A stretch of 64,000 nt of DNA. It comes from Capitella teleta (Eukaryota > Annelida > Polychaeta > Capitellidae). A program made the position numbers and the translations under genes. Below, in pieces: positions 13,100 through 24,249 of the stretch. A model generated the notes under the pieces. That model was not told the origin of the DNA, made no database searches, and saw only the letters and a list, made by a program, of their open reading frames with translations. Position 1 is the stretch's first letter, and the number at the start of each line of letters is the position of its first letter. The stretch is from the NCBI GenBank assembly GCA_000328365.1, contig KB292507.1, positions 209,103 through 273,102 on the forward strand, read 5' to 3'.

Positions 13100-15715
13100 G
13101 AGTGATTTGTTTGCTTGGTTGAGTTTCCCTCAAGGAACACTTGTTGCATGCGGTGCTTTTGCAAGGTGATGGATTGCGGGCCGTATGAGGGGCATTGGGG
13201 CCCGTAGCAGGCCGGTAAAGAGGCCTGATTTAGCGCCCCCTGTGTTGGACCCTAGAGGAATCAATGAAGCAGATTTCGAATCGTAGACTCGGCTGACTTG
13301 CATTACGCGCAGCCATAAAAAGCGCGAGGGCCCAGCGCCGATGCTGATCAAGGGTTTTGTGGGTTTTCATTTCCGTTCGCTGCACAAATGGCCGAAGACT
13401 AGAATGTTGATGCGATGAGCAACGAGAGAGTCGGTCAAGTGCCAAGTCATGCGAATGAGAATCGCCTTTTACTCAGTTTGAGATATCACTGGGCATAAAG
13501 CATGGGCTTGCGAAGACATTTTGAAAGATAGGAAAGTCTGAGAAAGAACACACGAAAGAAACGAGCTCTGCACCAATAAAAAGTCGGACAGAAAACCATA
13601 AACGGAGATGGTATTGCTGAGAAATGCAGGACGAACGCTGTGACATAGTGCGGGTAAAAAATTGATGTGGAGGAAAAGAGGGATTGCCAAGATTCTGATT
13701 GGCTGTGGTGAACATTTCCCTAACAAATATAGTTTCCTTCCGCGGAGAATATAATGACACATGATCAAACAAGCGTTATTCCCCAGCTTGTTATACACCC
13801 AACACGAGAGCAAAAAAGTTAAAACGAAAAAAGTTAAAACGAAATATCAAATAATGTAGACTGCATTTATGCCACAACGATTTCATCCAAGATTTGCGCT
13901 GTGTAAGTATCATTAATTTGAGTAATGTCCCCGTTACGATCAGATTCTGTAAGTTTTTATATCATTGCTTCCATCCTTACCTGTTGATAATATAAAACTC
14001 CGTTCAAGATCCGTCCACTTCACCGAAATCGACGAAATTGAATGGACGCCGTCGACCGCGCAGCACTGAATCCAGTCACTCGGCTGCCAATGCACACTCT
14101 GCTGAAATGAATCCACGCGGCCACTCTTTATAAATGCCTGATGCTGCTGCTGCTGCTGCTGCTGCTGCAAGTGCTGCTTTTGGTTCGGAGATGGGCATGG
14201 CTTGTAAGGAGCGCTGATTACGTCTTGTAGAATTGGGTCAGCTACCTAGATCACTGCACTAATCAGAGAGTTTGCATGCCGATATCAGATTTTCTTTCAT
14301 GATTTCTCACTCGTTGTCGTCGAGGGATTCACATCTGAGCATGCTGCAGCTTGAATCGTTCAAGTGTTTCAGTGCTGTGCTAGTTCAAAGCTTTGAATAT
14401 AGAAGAGCTACTTTGTAATTGTACTTGAAATTAGAATGCACACTTTAGAGAGTAACGATTTCAGGTCGTTATATAATGATAAAATCTCTTGCATGAAATG
14501 GTTTGGTAGGAGACGAATTAATTAATGCCATGTATGATAACAAGATATATGGACAGGTAGCGTGGTCTTGTATTGCAGCCTTGCGGGTCTTGTGAAGTAG
14601 TACAGCCAAGCATGAGGGCGTCCTTTACGCAGCGAGGATTGAAATTCTGACAGGTAGGCTCAGTCAGCTCGAAAGCTTACAATGTGAAGCATTTTTATGG
14701 AGGCCTGGATGTTCTACGGTACGTGAATTAACTGTGTCAAAACATGTTTTGAGCCATGGGATATAAGAAGAAGATGAATGAGCTTAATTCTATGTGGGTC
14801 ATTGAGGGTCTAGTGTTTTAATCTCTTTTGTTTTATAAATCGATAATGAGATCTGTCTTAGTGTGGTCTATACTTCGATCTGTTTATCATATACGTGTTG
14901 AAGTGCCGGGTAAGAGTTTCCTTGTTTGGAAGGCACGTGTAATATTATTTTGAGTAATTTGTAACGCTCTGGTACCGGTGCATAATAGTCCCCAAAATCC
15001 ACCCCTATCTGATCAAGAGGCATTCTGACGACTTCGGTGCCAAAGTATGCCATAACAAAAAGATGTTTATTGTAAATCGCTTTAAAAATGTGGTCTTTCT
15101 GAAACTAGAATCATCACGTAAGTCTCCTTAGGTCACAGCACTCAACGTTCGGCGGTTTCATCCAAAAAAAGCAGTTATTTATTCTGTAACCAAGCATTTC
15201 AGCATTGATTATATCTTGTAGACGTCAGCATGCATTGTGGAAGTCCAGTCGTATCCTGTCGGGAGTACATGCTTGACCCGTCAGATGGGGTCTAATTTAA
15301 GCATTGACGAGAGGCGCTTCGATCACATCGCAAACGATTCTGTCCGTGATTGATTTAATCGGCATACGTAATTAATAATCATGATACAATGTGTTGTGTG
15401 AGCACCAATGACGCACTAAAGAACCCTTCGCCTATATTTGCCTAGCAACGCAGCAATTATTATCAATTGATCACACAATGTTTGTAGTCAATTCCTATAG
15501 TGGATATCAAGACACAATGAGCGTGTTACCATAGTTACAGATCAAGGATACATTGCTACACGCAGGAAGTAAATTCTTTGCTGCTATTAACTAAAATACA
15601 TGGCGATATATAATTTGTGGGCGTTGATCCAGTATCACTTATCGCCTTTGGTGGTAACATCATTATTACTAAAACTAACACCGAAATCAGTGCTCTCGTC
15701 TTGAGCATTGAGCGA
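13100..15715. other. spacer upstream of the GPCR, including a CTG/CAG run
   Basis: The proximal part presumably holds the GPCR promoter and a 5' non-coding exon, since a splice acceptor lies at the coding start, but I cannot place them. A (TGC)9-like tract at 14141-14166 would encode polyglutamine on the minus strand; the frame around it has no other support. Two overlapping frames at 13469-13813 are not conserved-looking. I see no other structure. Confidence 0.5.
14141..14166. repeat. (TGC)n trinucleotide repeat
   Basis: Nearly uninterrupted TGC units. On the minus strand they read as CAG. The short open frame through them (MQQQ...) has no splice or domain context, so I call only the microsatellite. 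Confidence 0.85.
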
Positions 15716-15732
15716 GGCAATGATCAACCATT

Positions 15733-17355
15733 ACAAGTAATGAGGATTTTTCAACATTGCGTAAAGTGTTGTAAAAATGCCCTTTTCTATAAATGTGCGC
15801 GCTGTATTTCAAAATAATTATTGTTTATAGTTGAAGTAGCCTCTTATTTTGTCTTTTATTTTATTTTATTTTTTTTTTTTTCAAATAATTTGATAATTAC
15901 AAAATTATAACACCAGGTCGTAAATAGCCTAATTTTCATTCATGATGTTCGCAATCAGCCGCATTCAACTCACTCGATGAGCGTTGTTTATCTCATTTTA
16001 TATCGCCTAAATAATCAAGTAATTATGATCATTTTTGTAGTTAGATGTCATACGATATTCGGAATATTTTTTAAGGACTAAGCATTGACGAAATGTTGTG
16101 CAAAACTTTACAATAACAATACATTATCGCTTGGGGATTTTTAGGCGAGCTTGCGAGATGCCCTTAACATATTTTAACATTATTAAATGATGTTCAATTT
16201 GAATCAATTGCGTGTATTCAGGTTCTGAAGGAAAGATGTGTGGAAGTTTTGTTAGTATTATGAGTTTAAAAAAAAATGCACATTTCTTCTATACATTTCC
16301 GTCTTAACACCAACAGCTAGGACTAGAGTTGCAGCAATTGATTACGGCATATGCATGCTAAATGATTCGCGTGAGAGTCCGAATCATTCCTTAGTGAACA
16401 AAATACCACGGTAAAGCATTGTTTACATACTATTTTTACTACATAATCCATGCATGTATTGATCAAATAAGCATGCAATGCAATGTTGCTCACATAAACA
16501 AATACAATTTTACACCATAGGCTCCAATGAACACGCAGAAGGGAGTTCAAATAACAACATTAATGCGAAGACCCTCTGCGGTAAGTAACTCCTGTGGCTT
16601 ATTTAGTTTTCATGAAAGGATTTGTGGATATTTGTACATACTAATACAGAGTATAAAAAAAGGGATTTGATTTGAAGTAACAGATTCGGTGACAGGACCA
16701 TTGTGCATGCCCGTTTGCAGCCTCTGCTTCTCTGAGCCGAAATAAACGCGATGAGTCCTCATCGTTTTAAAATGTATAAAAATTTAATATTATTGTATAT
16801 ATACTATTTTCACAATAGCGTTTAATTATTATATGCAATCAATATATGCTTGTCTGGATCATATTTGTTAATTATCGCCTGATCACATAAAACAATATTC
16901 ACCGAAATTTGCATCGAAGACTCCCATGGTCATGCAGAGGAGATAGTTTATCATTGAAACGAGAAGACCTTCTGTAGTATATAACACTTTCATGTTGTTG
17001 TTTTATCGAGTTCTAAACATTTAGAATAATATGATGATATGTATGCTTGTTAATTTTAAAGATTTGTTTTGATTTGAAGTGGTGGATCTGGGGATGGCGC
17101 CTTTGTGTACGCATGTTTGTTTGCGGCCTCAGATGCTTCTAGCGGTACGACGAATGCGCGCTTTGAGGCGGTCTCGTTAATACAACATTTTTGAAATCCT
17201 TGCTATAAAATAATCCCATAAAAGGCATAATTTATTTCATAATAGGCTACTGCAACTTTAAATGATAATTATATTGGTGTACATAGCGCGGTTTTAGAGA
17301 AAAAATCTTTTTGTAACACATTATGTAAGGTAAAAAATCCCCATTATTTGTAATA
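15733..17355 (+). mobile_element. TIR DNA transposon M2, copy A (left end truncated)
   Basis: A non-coding element of about 1.6 kb, homologous over its length to 17358-19375. It begins at TTACAAGTAATGAGGA and ends with the inverted form ATCCCCATTATTTGTAATATA, so its own ends are long inverted repeats. Internal landmarks are shared with copy B: GAGATGCCCTTAACATAT, TAAATGATGTTCAA, TGGCGCCTTTGTGTAC. The outermost CAGGGAGTTTC terminus seen in copy B is missing at the left, so this copy is truncated there. It serves as the empty-site reference for the insertion nested in copy B. Confidence 0.75.
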
Positions 17356-17357
17356 TA

Positions 17358-19375
17358 CAGGGAGTTTCAAAAGTATATTTACAAGTAATAGAGATTTTTC
17401 AACATTGCGTATTGTGTAACAAAAAATCTCTTTTCTCTAAAACTGCGCAATGTACCCCAATATAATTATTATTCATAGTTAAGGTGTTCTCTTATCTTTA
17501 CAAATATGTCTCCTATTTTGGTTATTTTCTTCAACTAATTTTATAATTACGAAATTACGTAGTAAATCGCTAATTTTTTCATTCATGATGTTCGCATGCA
17601 ATCAGGCGCATTCACCTCTCTCGATGTACGTTTTTTACCTTACTTTATATCGCTTAAATAACCAATTATGATCCTTTTAGTAGTTAGATGTCATAAGATA
17701 TTCGGATTATTTTTAACGAATAAGCATTGACGAAATGTTGCACAAAACTTTGTTTACAATAACAATGCATCGTCGCGGAAAGATTTTTTTTTTTTTGACG
17801 AGCTGGCGAGATGCCCTTAACATATGATTTCTTCATTATTAAATGATGTTCAACTTGATTCAATTAACTGTATTCACTATTAATCCGAAGAAAATATGTG
17901 TGTATGTTTTGTTAGTATCATGAGTTACTATTTACACATTTATTCTCTATACTTCCGTTTTAACACAATCAGCGTTGCAGCAATTAATTAGTACGGCACA
18001 TGCATGCTAAATATTTTGTGTGAGAGTCCGGATGATTCCATAGTGAACAAAATACCATGGTAAAGCGTTGTTTGCATGATAATAAATAATACTACATAAT
18101 ACATGCATGTATTTGTCACATTAGCATGCAATGCAATATTGCTTACATACAATAAAAGAAAACTTTAGACCATATGCTCCTATTAGCATGCAGATGTGAG
18201 TTCACAAAATATCATTAATGCGAATACACTCTGTGGTAAATAACTCCTGTGGCTTATTTTCTTCTTTTGAATTTAAAGAGGACCTCTGTTCATTTCGGAA
18301 CCTTTTTGGATCGGTTCTGTGGGCTTTATTGAGTGACGAGAGACCGTTTTTGAAAAATTTGGTCAACTGTGAATGATATTCAAGACAAATTAAAATACGA
18401 ATTTCCTGCTCAAGCAGAATAACTTAAAACGAGATGAGTGTGAGATTTCTTTTATGAGAACTGCTGAAAGATCTGCTCACTCGACGGCTCCCATTGTTAA
18501 CAATAGGAGAATTGCTTTTATGCCTTAATGACAGTATGAAATCAAACGCGAGAAGAAAGCGAGATTTTAAACCTCTCAAATTCGATGTATCTAGGAATTA
18601 GCCCACAGCAAGCATATTGTCGAAAATTATGTCAGTCAAAAGGCGTATTTATCTTTTGGGATGTATCCTCTTATCATCCGTTACTAGGTCAAAACAACCA
18701 GAGGTCCTCTTTAAAGGATTTGTGGATATACTAAATAATAATATAGAGTATCACTTAAAGGCTTTCATTCGAAGTTGCAGATTTGGTGATCGTGCCACTA
18801 TTTGTGTGCAGTCTCTGCCTTTCTGAGCCGAATTAAACGGGATAAGTTTTCATCGTTTTAAACGGTATAAAATATTATTGTATATCTTTTTTTTTTTCAC
18901 TGTAGCACTACATTATTGCAATCACTACATATTTGTCTGGGTCACATTTGTTAATTATAGACTGATCACATAAACACATATTCATCGAAATTTGCATCGA
19001 AGACTCCCATAAACATGCAGAGGAGAACATTCATCATTGAAACGCGAAGACCCTATGTAGTATATACCACTTTCATGTTGTTGTTCTTTTATCGTGTTCT
19101 AAACTTTTAAAATTAGGATAATATATGTAAGCAAGTTAATTTTAAATATTTGTTTTGATTTAAAGTAGTGGGTTGGTGATGGCGCCTTTGTGTACTCATG
19201 TTTGTTCGGGGCCTCTGATGCTCTTTAACTATAAGTGATAATTATACTCGGGTGCATATAATTATAGCACAATTTTAGAGAAAAGAGCATTTTTGTAACA
19301 ACTTACGCAAGGTTGAAACATCCCCATTACTTGTAAGTATACGTTTGAAACATCCTATACTTTCGAAACTCTCTG
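17358..19375 (+). mobile_element. TIR DNA transposon M2, copy B, TA-flanked
   Basis: The element starts CAGGGAGTTTCAAAAGTAT and ends with the reverse complement of CAGAGAGTTTCGAAAGTAT, flanked by TA at 17356-17357 and 19376-19377. The inverted repeats continue inward for roughly 150 bases (TTACAAGTAAT, CTCTTTTCTCTAAAA). TA duplication points to the Tc1/mariner superfamily. No transposase frame is present, so it is non-autonomous. Excluding a nested 442-bp element (18273-18714) it is about 1.58 kb, the same size as copy A, to which it sits in direct tandem with two bases of TA between them. Confidence 0.8.
18273..18714 (+). mobile_element. TTAA-flanked MITE M3 nested in copy B
   Basis: A 442-bp non-coding insertion bounded by TTAA (18273-18276 and 18711-18714). 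Its termini are inverted repeats: AAGAGGACCTCTG at the left and CAGAGGTCCTCTT at the right. The equivalent place in copy A near 16612 lacks it (CATGAAAGGATTTGTGG against CTTTAAAGGATTTGTGG), so insertion happened after the tandem copies formed or in only one of them. Part of its interior (CATTGTTAACAATAGGA, CTCAAATTCGAT) is related to 59973-60125. Confidence 0.85.
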
Positions 19376-19377
19376 TA

Positions 19378-20699
19378 AAGGGGCAGCTCCTCTGATTTGT
19401 GATGCTACAGCATCACAATTTAGATTCCTTTCGGCTCATTCGAGTTCATTCTGGTCTGAACTTCGCTCTGAATAAAGACCACTGAAGCCTACTATTCTAT
19501 TGCATTGATCTTCAATAATCCTGTTTTAGTGCGTATATTTTATCCTTATATGATATACAAATCATATTGTGAGTCCTTGTGCAATTCTTTTCCGGGTGAA
19601 TTTGCAAACTGAGCAAAATCACCTTGATATCCCAAAGACGCCCTTTTTTCAATAAGAATATTCGAATCCTGTGGTTAATTTTCCGGACATTGGATACAGA
19701 ATCCATATATCCGCACATCCCTAGGGGAGGTGCTTTCATTTCGCCCTAAGAAGACCCATGTCACCCTAAGGTCTGTGTACATATGCGCCATGCATTCAGT
19801 TGTAATAATCGATATGTTTACTTGAAAATGCAATGGATATATTTAAGCAGCAGACCTGTCACGACAGCAACTGAGGGTTTCATGTTCTTCAATTCTCAGA
19901 AACTGACGTATATTCTTATAAATTAGATTGCTCAATCGTGTCATCCTCAATTTATGGGAAGGGTGGAATTTTCATTAAAACACACCTGTCCACGTGTTTT
20001 TTCCTCATCATCCCAGTCAGAATAAGATTCAACATATACATACACCCTAGTTAACCAAAGTTAAAATCAATCATGCACAGGAATCTTTGTAAAGCACAGT
20101 CTTTAAATTAGTATTGCTTATTATTTTGCGCAGCTTTAAACGACTAAAGTTCCTCGACTAATCCCTTTCAAAACTCTAAAACATTTGAAAATTTCCACAT
20201 CAATTAATATAACTCTGAAAATAAATAAATGACCAACCCTTTGAACCAATTTCAACTTTTGCCATCAAATCGTCGCCTCAGAATTCGAATCTCCAGAACT
20301 AATAGACTCAAAACCTTATTCATCCCATGCGCAATCAGATTCTTAAATTCTCTCAATTGTTGATATGTTGCTGTTGTTTTTTGTTTTTGTTTCTGTTTCT
20401 GTTTTTTTAAAGGCAAAAATGTGCAAGGAAAATTTCCATTACAGGCAAACGAAAGTAGTGTATCTCATCTAATTTCATCTCATCTCATCTCATCTCATCT
20501 AATACAGAATTTCAATTTTCTGATTGCATTTTCATTGTATAAAAGAGATAGGAACAGTTTTTTTCGCGACATTTACGACATGGTATAGATACTTCAACCC
20601 ATACTTTTTTTTAGTTGCTTCTTTGTTGGATGTACCGTCAAATCGCCGTCAAAAAGAACAGTCGTTTGATTGCCAAAAGAAGGTAAATGTGTTCAGTGT
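19378..20699. other. AT-rich spacer with a CATCT microsatellite
   Basis: No gene is visible. A (TCATC)n tract lies at about 20464-20500, and GTTTTTGTTT repeats near 20380-20410. Open frames are short and unsupported. Confidence 0.6.
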
Positions 20700-20766
20700 G
20701 ATCGGACCGGATGCCGGGATCGAGACCCGAACGGATCACCGACGTTGTGATTGTAAATTATAATAT
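20700..20766 (+). mobile_element. SINE family A head, cut by an assembly gap
   Basis: Contains GGGATCGAGACCCGA, a B-box-like word matching the head of the 62 kb copy (GGGTTCGAGACCCGA on its strand), followed by TTGTGATTGTAAATTATAAT as in the 51 kb copy. It runs straight into the run of N. Confidence 0.6.
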
Positions 20767-20816
20767 NNNNNNNNNNNNNNNNNNNNNNNNNNNNNNNNNN
20801 NNNNNNNNNNNNNNNN
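20767..20816. other. assembly gap (50 N)
   Basis: Exactly 50 ambiguous bases, probably a placeholder of unknown true length inside or next to a SINE copy. Confidence 0.99.
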
Positions 20817-21059
20817 GCACTCACCAGTTCCCCTACAAATTTCTCTATCTCAAAGACATGCAGGAAAAAACTTGAAGAAATGCTGACCTATATTAATTGG
20901 TGTGACCTATATTAGTGGATTGGCCCCTTAACCATAATCATATTCGGCACTGGTTCAAATTCATTGTGCACGTGTTGAATATGTGCAGTTATTGTTATTG
21001 TTAGTATGATTTTAATGTCAAATCGACACTCTACGCGGTAAGATCCACGATGTCATTGC

Positions 21060-21350
21060 TGAACATGCCATATTCCTACATGGAGGGCCACAAGACTCAG
21101 TACTTGGACCCCGACTCTTCTCAGTGTACACGTACACTGGTCCATCGAGCGAGGTCATTTGATAACACCAGGTGTCCTGCTTCCATTCATATGCTGACGA
21201 CACAAAACGATACATTGCTGCTGGACCACAATGACGTACTGACTATGGGGCTGAAGTTTCACGGATCCAGGCTGTGATAATCTAGCTGACATGAAAGCTT
21301 GGATGGACGCACGTTACCTGAAACTTAATGAGCCAAGCGGAAGTAAAAGT
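21060..21350 (+). pseudogene. LINE reverse-transcriptase fragment (decayed)
   Basis: Translation of 21076 onward gives LHGGPQDSVLGPRLFSVY, the V(P)QGSVLGPLLF motif of non-LTR reverse transcriptases. About 80 bases later, in another frame, comes FHSYADDTKRYIA, the catalytic YADD box, then NLADMKAWMDARYLKLNE, matching the LxxWxxxNxLxLN segment that follows YADD in L2/CR1/Jockey-type LINEs. The frame changes between the first two motifs and again before the third, QGS has become QDS, and no other LINE domain is present, so it is a dead fragment. This is the only reverse-transcriptase trace I found outside the LTR fossil. Confidence 0.75.
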
Positions 21351-21359
21351 CATTTCACG

Positions 21360-22660
21360 GTAACACTTTCCACTTCTTCTTTTCTTTTGTATCAGAATAT
21401 AAAAACAAAAGGTCAAGGTCACTGCTCTAAAGGTCATAGTCCTGTTGAGTAATGTTGTGAAAAACTTTCAACACTCAACATCCAAAGAAAAACATTTCTG
21501 ATGCAAGCAAACGGTTAAGTTTCCAGTCGAGATACGCACCCGAATCTGATCATCTAAACAACCGTGTCAATTAGTGTCGCACATGGCTATCATTAGTTTT
21601 AAAATGCGCCTTAAATACATGGTAACTCAATTTAACCATCCATTTTTTCTCATGTTTCTATTTCATCACCAAAAACGTGCGTTTGAAACAAAATTCGGTC
21701 ATCTTCGACGGACAGTTTGAGGGAGAATAAAGAATCACTGGTAGAGATATGTTTTAAAAGTTGCTTCAGTGTTTCTTCTTTGGTATGAGGCAAGCTAGAT
21801 ATTTATATTTTAAGTGTTACAGTTCAGGAGTAATTATAGCTAGAGTTCCTCCCTGGCATTCCAATCATTTCAGCTGCTTGGTGTCTTTAAACGTTCAAAT
21901 AGCTTGTGGCACTGCAGGAAAGCAATGTAATGTCCTTATAGACGTCAGGACTTGATACCTGATGTAATCTAGACCCAATAACTTCATACTTTACATTTAA
22001 TAAGCACCAAAACTTCGAACTAAGCCATTACTTGATACTGAAGTGCCACAATTGGCAATAAATATGAACTTACACAATGTACATTACATTGTATCGCTGT
22101 CTATGATAATCAGTTTTACTCTCCACGCAATTACATGTATCTGCAACTTGATGATAAGCGCTGACTTTATTAATCTATTATAATATCCTAATAAGGCTTA
22201 TTAGGATATTATAATAGAGTAATAATGGCTAATTAAATAACCAATACACACTGACTGAAATTTCTTGTTTTAAATATTTTTACCTGAATTCGTACTTGAA
22301 CAGCTATGCCAGCAAGAAAATGCGGTTTACCAAATTGAAATATATTATCATTTCTGTAACTTTATCATAAATATATATTCAAATCATTAATTCAGCAGCA
22401 CATTTAAGCAGCACTGTAAGCAACCCTTTCAGAGGGTAAAGCTATATAAATGGCAAGGTGACATTGCATGCGTAAAACCTCGATGGAAACTTTAAATGAA
22501 TTTTTGAACCAGCGTAAACACGTTTTTTTTTTTTTTTTTTTGACCTAATCTTATATCACCGACATATCATGCGTGCATGGGTGCACATAATATTCCTGCA
22601 TGTACGTTTTAAGTGCACAGCATTCTCTAAGCAGTAAGCTGACAGTATAACACAAAGTTA
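21360..22660. other. AT-rich spacer with a perfect palindrome
   Basis: No gene is supported. It contains the palindrome at 22174-22218 and a T run near 22523-22542. Open frames here lack domains. Confidence 0.6.
22174..22218. repeat. 22-bp-arm perfect palindrome
   Basis: Arms 22174-22195 and 22197-22218 are exact reverse complements around a single central G, in an AT-rich context (TCTATTATAATATCCTAATA... and its mirror). It would form a cruciform or a very tight RNA hairpin. I infer a transposon scar or a young inverted duplication. Confidence 0.85.
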
Positions 22661-22741
22661 ACACGGACTTAAATGGAACACAGGCAACTCAGCATAATTG
22701 CTGCTCCACAAGGAATATAGTGTTGAAGTGTTGATTCAGAC

Positions 22742-24230
22742 ATGGCTGCTCGGAAAACTTCCCGCGGATCGAGCGGAGATAGAGCGGTGAGTCCATTTAA
22801 ACCCTGAAACCTACTCGATTTCGGGCTATATTTCAACTTCTTATCACAGCTCCCTGATTTTTCTTGCTTATCGGATTTCTTTGCATCGACAAATGCTGAT
22901 GAAATGAGCAATGAAGATATTTCACGATTGCTTTGTGCTAATGGTGAGAACATTCTGATCTAACCTCATAAAGCATCACAATATTACAATACATACGTTT
23001 AATGATTCTTGATATCTAAAATTTCAGCAATTCCACTCGATCCAACCGTCTGCAGAACATTGATTTTCATGACAACCGTATCCTTAACACAACATCACAT
23101 TATTTGCATGCAACTTATCCTTTTATTCGATCAATGTTCGTTGACATATCACTAATGTTATGTTGTTTACATGTCTTGACAAGGTGAAACACAGTAAAAG
23201 GAACGTATAACTCACGCATCCACCTATAGGGAAAAAGCACACAATGATTCAATTCAATCAAATAGACCACGTTATAAAATGCCTATAAATGCAAATTACC
23301 TGCAATTAAGGGCCGTGAACACTTTCCGTCTGTAAACCGAATCCAATTTCTATGTAGTTTGAGTTTCATCCCATCGGCAACTTCTATTATATGAAATGTA
23401 ACATCAGCACACTCACCTTAATTACTCACCTTAATTTTAATACAATTGTAATTATTACAATATTAAGATATATGCTACGTGTAGGCCCTCATGGTTTGTT
23501 TGTAAGTATTGTGGCCAATTCGGTATGCTGGAAACAAAACTTCTGCCAGAACCTTATTATCCTTCACCGTGATATATAGAAAGGTCGAAGATCCTATTTG
23601 AATGCACTTCAAGCGAAAAGTCTCTCTGGGAAGCTCCAATACTGGATGGTTAAATTGTCTTCATTTGTCCCTCAGTCTTCTTTCATCTTTTCTCTTTTAC
23701 TCAAGGCCAGGTTTGGAGATTTCTCACTGCGCTGCAGCAGTCAGGCTGATTGTATTCGGGATTCTGATCTTAAGCTCGCCTTCAATGACATCGGTAAGCT
23801 AATTTGCACATGCTTATGAACAGTTCACGAATAATCACAATATGCGTAGGTATACCTCTTCCTGGTAGGGTTCACAAGGTGGTCATGGAAAATTATGGCA
23901 ACAAAAGCAATACTTTGTCTCTGGTGTCATTCATCAACTGTGCTGCTCGCCTATCCAATGTTCTAGGTACAACTTTGTGATTCCGTATATCCAATGAATC
24001 ATATAATTATATCTTGATGGCACCTTGATTCTTTGACCACTGGTCATTTCATTCCAGATGGACACGGCATGATGGACCAGGAGGCGATTGCGGCGGTAAT
24101 GTCAATGCCAGTTGTATGTGTGACCATTGCAGTAGTGTCCTAATTGCAGGAAATGGAAAAAGTGCTGCTTGTCTAACCTCGGTTGATCCACCATTCGATT
24201 GCACGAACGTCGATCGTAAGATGAAACATT
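22742..24230 (+). other. exon-like cluster, uncertain gene
   Basis: Several segments look like exons, but no single model is compelling. 22742-22786 reads MAARKTSRGSSGDRA and stops at a good donor (GCG|GTGAGT). 23706-23792 lies between CTTTTACTCAAG and ATCG|GTAAGC. 23869-23963 lies between CCTCTTCCTGGTAG and CTAG|GTACAA. 24059 onward follows CATTTCATTCCAG. One phase combination across the last two gives a cysteine-rich stretch (SCMCDHCSSVLIAG). I recognise no family. It could be one small gene with four or more exons, or chance. Confidence 0.25.
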
Positions 24231-24249
24231 CACCTGAATAAAATTCAAC

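Noticed and set aside
13940-14170. Polyglutamine protein on the minus strand
   Set aside because: Only the CTG/CAG microsatellite is unusual; the remaining codons show no domain, and no splice or promoter support was seen.
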